Source of the DNA: Burkholderia catarinensis
Lineage (GTDB): Bacteria; Pseudomonadota; Gammaproteobacteria; Burkholderiales; Burkholderiaceae
NCBI RefSeq assembly: GCF_001883705.2
Contig: NZ_MDEQ02000022.1
Coordinates: 53,041-117,040, forward strand
Reading direction: 5' to 3'
Length of the DNA: 64,000 bases
Part shown: positions 17,760-25,145 of the stretch, piece after piece
Layout: every line of letters begins with the position of its first letter
Position numbering within the stretch: position 1 is the first letter of the stretch
Translations under genes and position numbers: made by a program
The notes under the pieces: generated by a model
Told to the model about the DNA's origin: nothing
What the model saw: only the letters and a program-made list of their open reading frames with translations
Databases searched by the model: none

Positions 17760-17785
17760 GGCGCGGCGAGCTGCCGCGCCTTTTA
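17760..17785 (+). terminator. hairpin terminator or attenuator between BON and csbD genes
   Basis: A perfect 8-bp stem GGCGCGGC/GCCGCGCC with a 5-base loop is followed by TTTTA. It lies between two clustered stress genes, so it may set their ratio. Confidence 0.7.
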
Positions 17786-17809
17786 TCCCTGCACGACAAG
17801 GAGTACATG

Positions 17810-18007
17810 ATGAACGAGGACAAGATCAAGGGCCAATGGAAGCAGCTCGCCGGCAAGCTGAAGGCCAAGTGGGGCAAGCTGACCGACGACGATCTGAAGG
17901 TGGTCGACGGCAATCGCGAGTATCTGGCCGGGAAGATCCAGGAGCGTTACGGGATCGCCCGCGACGAAGCCGAGAAGCAGTTGAAGGAATTCGATCGCGA
18001 GCTGTAA
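17810..18007 (+). CDS. CsbD-family stress protein (second copy)
   Basis: This is a 65-residue charged protein of the YjbJ branch, with MNEDKIKGQWKQLAGKLKAK, a LTDDDLKVVDGNREYLAGK core and a C-terminal QLKEFDREL. It differs from the first CsbD in the window, which lacks the LTDDDL segment. AAGGAG stands six bases before this ATG; an in-frame ATG immediately before it is also possible. It belongs with BON and the 27-aa membrane peptide in a stress-type unit. Confidence 0.9.
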   Translation: MNEDKIKGQWKQLAGKLKAKWGKLTDDDLKVVDGNREYLAGKIQERYGIARDEAEKQLKEFDREL

Positions 18008-18068
18008 CGCAACCGGCAACACCAACCCGCCGCGGCGCCGCCGGCGTCGCGGCTACCAGGACATCGAC

Positions 18069-18152
18069 ATGGGCAAATACCTGATCGCCTGGCTGCTCGG
18101 CGTGCCGGTCGGACTGCTGGTGCTGTTCTACCTGATCACGCACATCCTGTGA
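18069..18152 (+). CDS. 27-residue single-pass membrane peptide
   Basis: The frame encodes MGKYLIAWLLGVPVGLLVLF followed by YLITHIL and stop. It is almost entirely one hydrophobic helix with a positive N-terminus. An AGGA site lies seven bases upstream. It follows csbD by 61 bases. Short peptides of this sort next to CsbD/BON genes suggest an inner-membrane stress role, but no family is assigned. Confidence 0.6.
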   Translation: MGKYLIAWLLGVPVGLLVLFYLITHIL

Positions 18153-18374
18153 CGGCGCGGCGCCCCCCGGCGCGCGCCTGCCGCCTCCGCGGCACACTCA
18201 TCCTCCCGACCATGCAATCGACGACGACGACGCGCTGCTCCGCCGCGCGCACGGCCGTGCACGTTCAGTTGCATCGCGGGCCGCCAAACGCAAATCGGGC
18301 AGGACGCCTGCGCGCCCTGCCCGATCGGCTCGTCACTTCCGTCGCGGCGCGTTTCGCGCGCCGCCTTCCGTTCG

Positions 18375-19403
18375 TTACTTCGCCGCGTTCGCCGTCATCT
18401 TGAAGATGCCCTGCGCGTTGCCCGCGTCGAAACGCAGGTCGGTCACCCAGCGGCGCGCCGCCTGGTCGAACGTGCGCTTGCGCGTGATGAACTCGTAGAA
18501 CGAACCCGGCACGTTGCGCTTCACCGTGCCGCCGTCGCGCGTGCGGAACTCGCGCTCGACGGTATCCGCGCGATACGCGGTCTGGAACACGCGGCCCGAG
18601 CGCGAACGCTCGACTTCCGGCTTCATCGGGCGGCCCTTCGCCTTCTCTTCGTCGGACAGCCTGAACACGTCGACAACACGGTCGGTCGCGTGGTTGAACG
18701 CATTGCCTTCGGTCGAGATCCACGCCATTTCCGCCGATTCCATCAGCAGCGTTTCGTAGTCGAGTTCGTTCGGCAGGTCGTGCTGACGCGCGAACGCGCC
18801 GACGATCTCCGGCAGCAGCGCACGCGCGGCGTCGAGCGACAGCCAGCCTTCGCGCTCGACTTCCCACAGCAGCGCGACGGCCGCCGGCGACAGCGGATCG
18901 CGCGACGAGCTCACGACGTTCGTCACGGCCTGTTGGAATTCCTTCGAGAAACGCTCCGGATGCAGTTCGCTGACGAAGAACTGCGCGATTTCGTCCGGCG
19001 CGTCTTCATGCGCATACGCGCGGCCGGTCATGCCGAGCTTGTCGAGCGGGTAGCGGCCGTTCAGGCGGAAGCCGAGCGGACGCAGGATGCGCGTGAACGC
19101 GGCCTCGCCCGGCGGCAGCGCGCCCGTGTGCGGCCAGCGCACCGTGCGCAGCGCGCCGTGGTCGAAGTAGACCGAGCCGCCGCTTTCGATCGCGTCGGCC
19201 GTGTACGCGCGGCCGTTCGCCGAACGTTCGAGCAGCCCTTCGAACAGCGCCATGTTCATCGCCTGCGCGATTTCCGCGCGCGTCACGACGCCGTCTTCCC
19301 ATTCTTCGAGGATGGCCGGCATGTTCAGGGTCGAGAACAGGGCGTCGGTCTTCGCCTGTCCCAGCAGCTTCGTCAGCAAGCTCTCGATATTCGGATTGCG
19401 CAT
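18375..19403 (-). CDS. DUF1338 / 2-oxoadipate dioxygenase-decarboxylase family protein (HglS-like)
   Basis: This is a 342-residue metalloenzyme-like protein of the DUF1338 family. Family landmarks are the metal-binding DHGALRTVRW (His82), PLDKLGMTGRAYAHED and the late GSFYEFITRKR with its conserved Glu. The characterised member, Pseudomonas putida HglS, uses iron and oxygen to turn 2-oxoadipate into D-2-hydroxyglutarate in lysine breakdown. This protein is shorter than HglS (about 460 residues), so substrate identity is inferred. It is divergent from a LysR gene, as in the P. putida locus (LysR next to hglS), with amaA-like and aldehyde dehydrogenase genes nearby. Confidence 0.8.
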   Translation of the reverse strand: MRNPNIESLLTKLLGQAKTDALFSTLNMPAILEEWEDGVVTRAEIAQAMNMALFEGLLERSANGRAYTADAIESGGSVYFDHGALRTVRWPHTGALPPGEAAFTRILRPLGFRLNGRYPLDKLGMTGRAYAHEDAPDEIAQFFVSELHPERFSKEFQQAVTNVVSSSRDPLSPAAVALLWEVEREGWLSLDAARALLPEIVGAFARQHDLPNELDYETLLMESAEMAWISTEGNAFNHATDRVVDVFRLSDEEKAKGRPMKPEVERSRSGRVFQTAYRADTVEREFRTRDGGTVKRNVPGSFYEFITRKRTFDQAARRWVTDLRFDAGNAQGIFKMTANAAK

Positions 19404-19628
19404 CAGGATTCTCGTCTCCGGGGACCGCCGGCAAACGTGCCGGCAACTCGTCGGCCGGCTGCCCAGCGGGCGCCTTGCCTTGCGTGGGGAGCATTATTCA
19501 AAGGGTTGCAGCCGGGCGTAAAGCGAGATTAAATTGACACGTGATGAGTTTTTGGAATTATTGCCCGTCCCTTGCCTGGTTCGCCGGCCCACGCCGGGCG
19601 GGCCCGTTCGTCAGACGAATAGAAGATC

Positions 19629-20576
19629 ATGCGTAAATTCAAGATTCCCAACATGGGCGCGCTCGTGGCTTTCGAAGCCGCCGCGCGCCACGAGAGCTTC
19701 ACGCACGCGGCCAAGGAGCTGTTCCTGACCGAAAGCGCGGTATCGCGGCAGATCGCGACGCTCGAGGCCAGCCTCGGCGTGCGGCTGTTCGCGCGCGTGA
19801 AGCAGCGCGTCGTGCTGACGCGCGCCGGCAAGCTGTACGGCACGCAGGTGCGGCGCGCGCTCGAGACGCTCGACCGCGACACGCTGTCGATCATCGCGCA
19901 CGGCAGCGGCGGCGGCTACCTGGAGCTTGCGGTGCTGCCGACGTTCGCGTCGCACTGGCTGATCCCGCGCATCAAGAGCTTCTACGACCGCACGCCCGAC
20001 GTGCGCGTGAACATGGGTAGCCGCACCGACCTGTTCTCGTTCGAGGACACGCACTTCGAAGCCGCGATCCACTACGGCAAGCCGACCTGGCCCGGCACGT
20101 CGTCCGACTACCTGTTCGGCGAGGAAGTCGTGCCGATCTGCTCGCCCACGCTGCTCGACGGGCCCGTCGAGCGCAACGAGGATCTGCTCGCGTATCCGCT
20201 GCTGCACTCGACGACGCGCCCCGGTGCTTGGGCGCAGTGGTTCGAGACGCACGGCGTCGAGGACATCCGCACGATGCAGGGCGTGCGCTACGAGCTGCAC
20301 ACGATGCTGATCAGCGCGGCCGCGGCCGGGCTCGGGATCGCGCTCGTGCCGAAGTTCTTCGTCGAGGAACAGTTGCAGCAGCTCGGTCTGGTCGTGCCGT
20401 GCGACGCGGCGGCGGTCGGCGATTCGGCGTACTACCTCGTGTATCCGACGGAGTTCAGCCACAGCAAGCCGCTGGAGCTGTTTCGCGGCTGGCTGCTCGA
20501 GCAGGCGAGCGCGTATGCGGCGCCGGAGCGTGCAGCGGACGACGCCGATATGGAGGATGACGAGGACGTCGAGTAA
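19629..20576 (+). CDS. LysR-family transcriptional regulator (GcvA-type)
   Basis: This is a 315-residue LysR protein with a winged helix containing FTHAAKELFLTESAVSRQIA and the GcvA-branch features LEASLGVRLFARVKQRV and the effector-domain strand VLPTFASHWLIPRIKSF. The last 15 residues are strongly acidic. It is divergent from the DUF1338 gene with 225 bases between, the usual geometry for a LysR protein and its target, and upstream of the aldehyde dehydrogenase. It probably controls this amino-acid catabolic set. Confidence 0.9.
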   Translation: MRKFKIPNMGALVAFEAAARHESFTHAAKELFLTESAVSRQIATLEASLGVRLFARVKQRVVLTRAGKLYGTQVRRALETLDRDTLSIIAHGSGGGYLELAVLPTFASHWLIPRIKSFYDRTPDVRVNMGSRTDLFSFEDTHFEAAIHYGKPTWPGTSSDYLFGEEVVPICSPTLLDGPVERNEDLLAYPLLHSTTRPGAWAQWFETHGVEDIRTMQGVRYELHTMLISAAAAGLGIALVPKFFVEEQLQQLGLVVPCDAAAVGDSAYYLVYPTEFSHSKPLELFRGWLLEQASAYAAPERAADDADMEDDEDVE

Positions 20577-21262
20577 CGGCGCCGGCGCGCCAGCGTCATG
20601 GTGCGGCGGCGTCGCATGCGTGCCGCGTCGGCAAGCCGGCACAAATCTGTGGTCAGCCCGATTTTTGCAAGCACGGCGACGCAAGCAAAACGAAAGGAAT
20701 CGGTGAACCGCAACAAGTGCATCGTGCGGAGACGGTCAGGTAGCAGGCGGGGTTCGGGATACGGCGACAAAGAGACTGGAGAGGATCACAAAGGATCTTG
20801 TAAAGCAGGCGGGACGCATTCAAGGTCCGGTGCGCGCCGGACCGGGCAACCCCGACCCGGCGCTCCGGGCAGCCGACCTCGCATCGGCAATGCGGCGGAC
20901 CTTCTTCTGTTCTTCACTACGTCTGCTCTCAGGTTCACTTCATTTTTTTTCTTCGCCGCGCCGCGCCATTATCCGCCCAAACCGGGCGAAGTAAAACGTT
21001 TGCGGTAGCACTCAACCAGTTATATCGGCGATTCGGAAACAATCTTTCGGAATATTTACAGTGAACGTGACGCGATTCGGCAATTCTTGCATTCGCGGCG
21101 GCGTTCCTTTTTAATGGAACTGGTTCCATTCGCTGAATCGGCCAGGTTCCCGCGTGACGCGCCGCCGTGTGCGCGTCATGATGCCGATTCAGCATCGAGG
21201 ATCATTCAGCTCAGGATTCGCATCGCCCGTCCTTCCCGGACACCCCGTCAACCGAGACCGTC
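20577..21262. other. 686-base intergenic region upstream of aldehyde dehydrogenase
   Basis: No convincing gene was seen. It contains an 18-base perfect inverted repeat at 21113-21130 that may be an operator. A T-rich run lies near 20941. Confidence 0.5.
21113..21130. promoter_or_regulatory. perfect inverted repeat, candidate operator
   Basis: AATGGAAC and GTTCCATT flank a TG spacer, 133 bases before the aldehyde dehydrogenase ATG. The length and symmetry suit a dimeric regulator; the LysR upstream is one candidate, though LysR sites usually follow T-N11-A. Confidence 0.45.
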
Positions 21263-22891
21263 ATGCCCGATTCCGCCTCCCTGCAGCAGTTGTTTCCCGC
21301 CTTTCAGGACATCCCCGCCGAATTCCGGCTGACTGCGCCGATCCACCAGCGCGTGTCTCTCGTCGACGGCGCGTTGCGGCCGTGGGACGGCGCGACCAAG
21401 ACCGTGCTGTCGCCCGTGTGCGTGCGGCAGGCGGACGGCAGCGTCGAGCAGGTCGAGATCGGCAGCTACCCCGTGATGGGCGAGCCGGAAAGCGACGCGG
21501 CGCTCGACGCCGCGGTGCGCGCGTACGACGCGGGCCGCGGCGAGTGGCCGACGATGAAGGTCGAGCAGCGCATCGCGTGCATGCAGGACTTCATCAAGCG
21601 GATGGTCGCGCAGCGCGAGCTGGTCGTGAACCTGATCATGTGGGAGATCGGCAAGAGCCTCGCCGATTCGCAGAAGGAGTTCGACCGCACCGTCACGTAC
21701 ATGACGCAGACGATCGACGCGCTGAAGGAGCTCGACAATGCAAACTCGCGCTTCGTGATCGCGGAAGGCACGATCGGCCAGATCCGCCGCACGCCGCTCG
21801 GCGTCGTGCTGTGCATGGGCCCGTACAACTATCCGCTGAACGAGACCTTCGCGACGCTGATCCCCGCGCTGCTGATGGGCAACACCGTGGTGTTCAAGCC
21901 GCCGCAGTACGGCACACTGCTGTTCGAGCCGCTGCTCGAAGCGTTCCGCGACGCGTTCCCGAAGGGCGTGATCAACACGATCTATGCGCCGGGCGCGGTG
22001 GTCGTGCCGCACATGCTCGCGTCGGGCAAGATCAACGTGCTCGCGCTGATCGGGTCGAGCAAGGTGGCCGATCACCTGAAGAAGCAGCACCCGAAGTCGC
22101 ACCGGCTGCGTGCGATCCTCGGCCTCGACGCGAAGAACGCGGCGATCGTGCTGCCCGACGCCGATCTCGACCTCACCGTGAAGGAATGCCTGCTCGGCGC
22201 GCTGTCGTTCAACGGCCAGCGCTGCACCGCGCTGAAAATGCTGCTCGTGCACCGCTCGATCGTCGACGAATTCCTGAAGCGCTTCACCGCCGCGCTCGAG
22301 CAGCTGAAGATCGGCATGCCGTGGGAGAAAGGCGTCAGCATCACGCCGCTGCCCGGCATGCATCGCACGGCCTACATGACGGACGCGATCGACGACGCGA
22401 GGGCAAAGGGCGCGCAGGTCGTCAACCACTCGGGCGGCGAATTCAGCAAGACGCTGTTCTATCCGGCCGTCGTGTATCCGGTGTCGGAAGGGATGAAGCT
22501 GTACCGCGAGGAACAGTTCGGGCCGATCATTCCGGTTACACCGTTCGACGATGTCGACACCGCGCTCGACTACGTGACGACGTCGGATCACGGCCAGCAG
22601 GTCAGCATCTTCGGTTCCGATCCGGCGCAGATCGGCGCGCTCGTCGATCCGCTCGTGAACCAGGTGTGCCGTGTCAACATCAACTGCCAGTGCCAGCGCG
22701 GGCCCGACGTGTTCCCGTTCGCGGGTCGCAAGGATTCGGCCGAAGGCACGCTATCGGTGAGCGACGCGCTGCGCGCGTTCTCGATCCGCTCGATGGTCGC
22801 GGCGAAGCAGACTGAAGACAGCAAGCAGTTGCTCGATTCGATCGTGTCGGACCACTACTCGAAGTTCATCAATACGGGGTTTATTTTCTGA
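21263..22891 (+). CDS. aldehyde dehydrogenase, NADP-dependent glyceraldehyde-3-phosphate dehydrogenase (GapN)-like
   Basis: This is a 542-residue aldehyde dehydrogenase. The Rossmann/oxyanion region GVVLCMGPYNYPLNETF and the catalytic Cys321 in SFNGQRCTALK are present. At the place of the usual ELGGK catalytic-Glu motif the sequence reads LGLDAKN, so the canonical general base is absent or moved; this is odd and worth checking. GapN-like enzymes oxidise glyceraldehyde-3-phosphate or small aldehydes irreversibly with NADP. In this setting (DUF1338, LysR, FAD amine oxidase) it could instead oxidise a lysine-derived semialdehyde, as AmaB does in pseudomonads. A strong terminator follows. Confidence 0.85.
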   Translation: MPDSASLQQLFPAFQDIPAEFRLTAPIHQRVSLVDGALRPWDGATKTVLSPVCVRQADGSVEQVEIGSYPVMGEPESDAALDAAVRAYDAGRGEWPTMKVEQRIACMQDFIKRMVAQRELVVNLIMWEIGKSLADSQKEFDRTVTYMTQTIDALKELDNANSRFVIAEGTIGQIRRTPLGVVLCMGPYNYPLNETFATLIPALLMGNTVVFKPPQYGTLLFEPLLEAFRDAFPKGVINTIYAPGAVVVPHMLASGKINVLALIGSSKVADHLKKQHPKSHRLRAILGLDAKNAAIVLPDADLDLTVKECLLGALSFNGQRCTALKMLLVHRSIVDEFLKRFTAALEQLKIGMPWEKGVSITPLPGMHRTAYMTDAIDDARAKGAQVVNHSGGEFSKTLFYPAVVYPVSEGMKLYREEQFGPIIPVTPFDDVDTALDYVTTSDHGQQVSIFGSDPAQIGALVDPLVNQVCRVNINCQCQRGPDVFPFAGRKDSAEGTLSVSDALRAFSIRSMVAAKQTEDSKQLLDSIVSDHYSKFINTGFIF

Positions 22892-22909
22892 AGCAGGACG
22901 TTCGGAGAA

Positions 22910-22942
22910 AGCCGCTGCATACGCCTGTGCAGCGGCTTTTTT
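22910..22942 (+). terminator. rho-independent terminator of aldehyde dehydrogenase
   Basis: A perfect 10-bp stem AGCCGCTGCA/TGCAGCGGCT is followed by TTTTTT, 19 bases after the stop codon. Confidence 0.92.
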
Positions 22943-22953
22943 GCGCCTGAGCG

Positions 22954-23088
22954 TTACGCCGGAACCGGGAACGTCAACACGTCGAGATCGAGCGGATCAC
23001 TGGTCGGCGGGATCGGGCCTTCGTCGCCGATCAGCACGGTATCGGAATGACGAAAGCCGCCGATGCCCTCGATGTAGATGCCCGGCTG
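22954..23088 (-). pseudogene. C-terminal remnant of an M24-family metallopeptidase (Xaa-Pro dipeptidase/creatinase fold)
   Basis: Read on the minus strand, this encodes QPGIYIEGIGGFRHSDTVLI followed by about 24 more residues and a stop. EPGIYIEGxGGxRxSDT is the hallmark of the last active-site strand of M24 peptidases. The reading frame is lost immediately upstream (a stop precedes the Gln codon) and the rest of the gene is missing. The break falls at the left edge of the VgrG island, so insertion or associated deletion probably destroyed the gene. Confidence 0.8.
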
Positions 23089-23170
23089 TCAATGTCGAAT
23101 CCATATTCACCCATGCCGGCCACCCCCTCCTTCTATCCGCGTCTGCGCCGCGTCGGTGATCCTGTGACGC

Positions 23171-23434
23171 TCAGGACCACGACACGGTGGTTGAGCGACT
23201 GACCAGCGTGCAGCCGCATGTCGCACGATGCCCGTGCAACGCAACCGGAGCGCCACCGATCATGCCGTTCGCGTCACCTTCAACGATCGTCTGCGTTCCG
23301 TGCTCGTTGCATTCAACCGTATCGCCTTTGCGGGCGATCGCCTTGCCGTCTACCACGTCGGCATTCGACCCTGTCGTAACGGTGCCGCCATGCGGCGCGA
23401 GCGTATCGCCCACCACAATGACCTGACGAACCAT
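23171..23434 (-). CDS. PAAR-domain protein, type VI secretion spike tip
   Basis: This 87-residue protein consists of a complete PAAR domain: VVGDTLAPHGGTVTTGSN, a central GKAIARKGDTVEC and a C-terminal VALHGHRATCGCTLVS with His/Cys metal ligands. PAAR proteins cap the VgrG trimer and help recruit effectors. It has no effector extension. It is the last gene of the vgrG-pld-sel1-PAAR set, 45 bases after the Sel1 gene stop, and presumably tips the VgrG encoded at the head of the operon. Confidence 0.92.
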   Translation of the reverse strand: MVRQVIVVGDTLAPHGGTVTTGSNADVVDGKAIARKGDTVECNEHGTQTIVEGDANGMIGGAPVALHGHRATCGCTLVSRSTTVSWS

Positions 23435-23479
23435 TTGTTTCTTCCTCTTTGCGTACAGCTGCGTAGCGGACCCGTCCGT

Positions 23480-25144
23480 TTACAAACCAATCATATAGAT
23501 GCCGGGCATACCAGTTTCCGCATTCGGACTGCCCAGGTACGTCCATCGCACATCCGACATAGCGACATCAATGAAATGGTCTCCGGCAGGCGGAAACGCT
23601 TGCCCTTTCTCGACGAACGCTTGACGATCCCAGCGGTTGTACAACGCGGCAAACGGATGTTCATCGGCCACGCGACTTTCCCATATCCCGGTCTGCGGGC
23701 AACGCTGTTGACCGTTACACCCGACTGGCGAAGCGGGTTCGGGGACTTCACGCAGCAGCCCGGCATCGATCATGTGCTTCAGGAAATCGTATCGTTGCGG
23801 GGGCATGGCATAGGCCTCACCAAGGTAATGCCACTGTACCCGCTCAGCGGCTAGCCAGCCGAATGACGATGCCTCGAAGCGCTCACCAGTCCGATAGCGC
23901 TCCGGCATGTTCCGGCGGGCGGGGAGCAGATCGGCCTTGGAGGCCGATGGGGGGCCGTACAGCGCGAGCCAATAGCCATCATGCGGCACTTGTTCGTTGC
24001 CCGAGACCACCATCGTGCTTTGCTCGCGTGCGGCCACGGCATACCCGCTCGGAATGAATTCGCGGCCTTGCAGCGCTGCACTCTTCTGCGGTTTGGGTGG
24101 TGGCGTCACGGCCTTTGCGCCGTCGATCAACGTCTGTACTTTACCGTCCCATTTGGGCAACGATGCAGGCGGCAACGGAAGCACCTTGTCGAGATTAGGC
24201 AGCTTCAGGCGGCCCTGATAGAACTCGAGCGCATCCCCGAGCTTGCTGTACCGCTCAGCGCGCGCTTTGTCGATATGGCCGACTAGATTGGTACCATCGG
24301 TGAGGTCGAGGCCCCGAAACTCTGGTGCCAGACTATGCGCGCATTTAGCACTTCCGAGCTTTACACCCTCGTGCAAAACCTTTAGGGCGCGTGCCTTACC
24401 TTCCGGGGTATTGCTTCGTGCGTAGATAAGTCCTAGCTCGTCCGCCGCGTCTCCATATCCTTGAGATAAGGCACATTCCAGCATTTGTGTCGCAATCGGT
24501 AGATTGCCCCAGAATTCACCGCCTGGATCGTCATGTGCGGCGTCTGTTTTTGTTCCGATAAAGGTTTGTGCGGACGGACTACCCATATCCGCAGCGCGCT
24601 GGAAGAAGGCGTAGGCACTGGTAGCGTCTGCACCTTTAACCAGTCCATTTTGATGGTAGATACCCATCATGTCGTAGGCGTCGGGTACACCCAGTTTCAT
24701 CGCCTTTTCCACCCAGCGGATAGCAGTCTCAGGATCATGGGTCGGCACCCCTGAATGATCGCTCAGTATCAGCGAGGCAATATTTAGCATGGCCTTCCAG
24801 TGATTGCGTTCGGCTGCTTGCGTATAGAGTTGGTAGATCTTCGGGTAATCGCGCTTGTCGTAGTCAATGTTTGGGTCATCGAGCGCCAGCGCCTGTTGGA
24901 ACCACAATTCCGCCTGGGGATCGATGGGCGGTACATGTTGGTCCTGATACACGCAGGTGAAGGTCTTGCGATGCGGACTGAACAACGGCAGTTTCTCGTA
25001 ACGTGGCAGGTCGGACATGGATGCACTCAGCTTGCTGGTCAGGGCTGTAAAGGGGCTAGCCTGCGAGTCGGCGGCCAGCAGGCAGAGGCTGGCGAATAGA
25101 AGTCGCAGAACGAGGCCGATGAGTTTCGCGTTGAATCGATTCAT
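23480..25144 (-). CDS. periplasmic Sel1-repeat protein, probable immunity to the phospholipase effector
   Basis: This is a 554-residue exported protein: signal peptide (cleavage after DSQA), then several Sel1-like tetratricopeptide repeats between about residues 100 and 270 (AIRWVEKAMKLGVPDAYDMM; AYAFFQRAADMGSPSAQTFI), and a C-terminal domain of the DUF6396 type. Sel1-repeat proteins are the known immunity partners of Tle5 phospholipase D effectors, neutralising them in the periplasm. The ATG at 25144 lies one base beyond the effector's stop (TGAGATG), so the two are translationally coupled, as expected for an effector-immunity pair. Confidence 0.82.
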   Translation of the reverse strand: MNRFNAKLIGLVLRLLFASLCLLAADSQASPFTALTSKLSASMSDLPRYEKLPLFSPHRKTFTCVYQDQHVPPIDPQAELWFQQALALDDPNIDYDKRDYPKIYQLYTQAAERNHWKAMLNIASLILSDHSGVPTHDPETAIRWVEKAMKLGVPDAYDMMGIYHQNGLVKGADATSAYAFFQRAADMGSPSAQTFIGTKTDAAHDDPGGEFWGNLPIATQMLECALSQGYGDAADELGLIYARSNTPEGKARALKVLHEGVKLGSAKCAHSLAPEFRGLDLTDGTNLVGHIDKARAERYSKLGDALEFYQGRLKLPNLDKVLPLPPASLPKWDGKVQTLIDGAKAVTPPPKPQKSAALQGREFIPSGYAVAAREQSTMVVSGNEQVPHDGYWLALYGPPSASKADLLPARRNMPERYRTGERFEASSFGWLAAERVQWHYLGEAYAMPPQRYDFLKHMIDAGLLREVPEPASPVGCNGQQRCPQTGIWESRVADEHPFAALYNRWDRQAFVEKGQAFPPAGDHFIDVAMSDVRWTYLGSPNAETGMPGIYMIGL

Positions 25145-25145
25145 C

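Noticed and set aside
21154..22815. 553-codon plus-strand frame shadowing the aldehyde dehydrogenase
   Set aside because: It is the +1 frame of a clear aldehyde dehydrogenase gene with full catalytic motifs.
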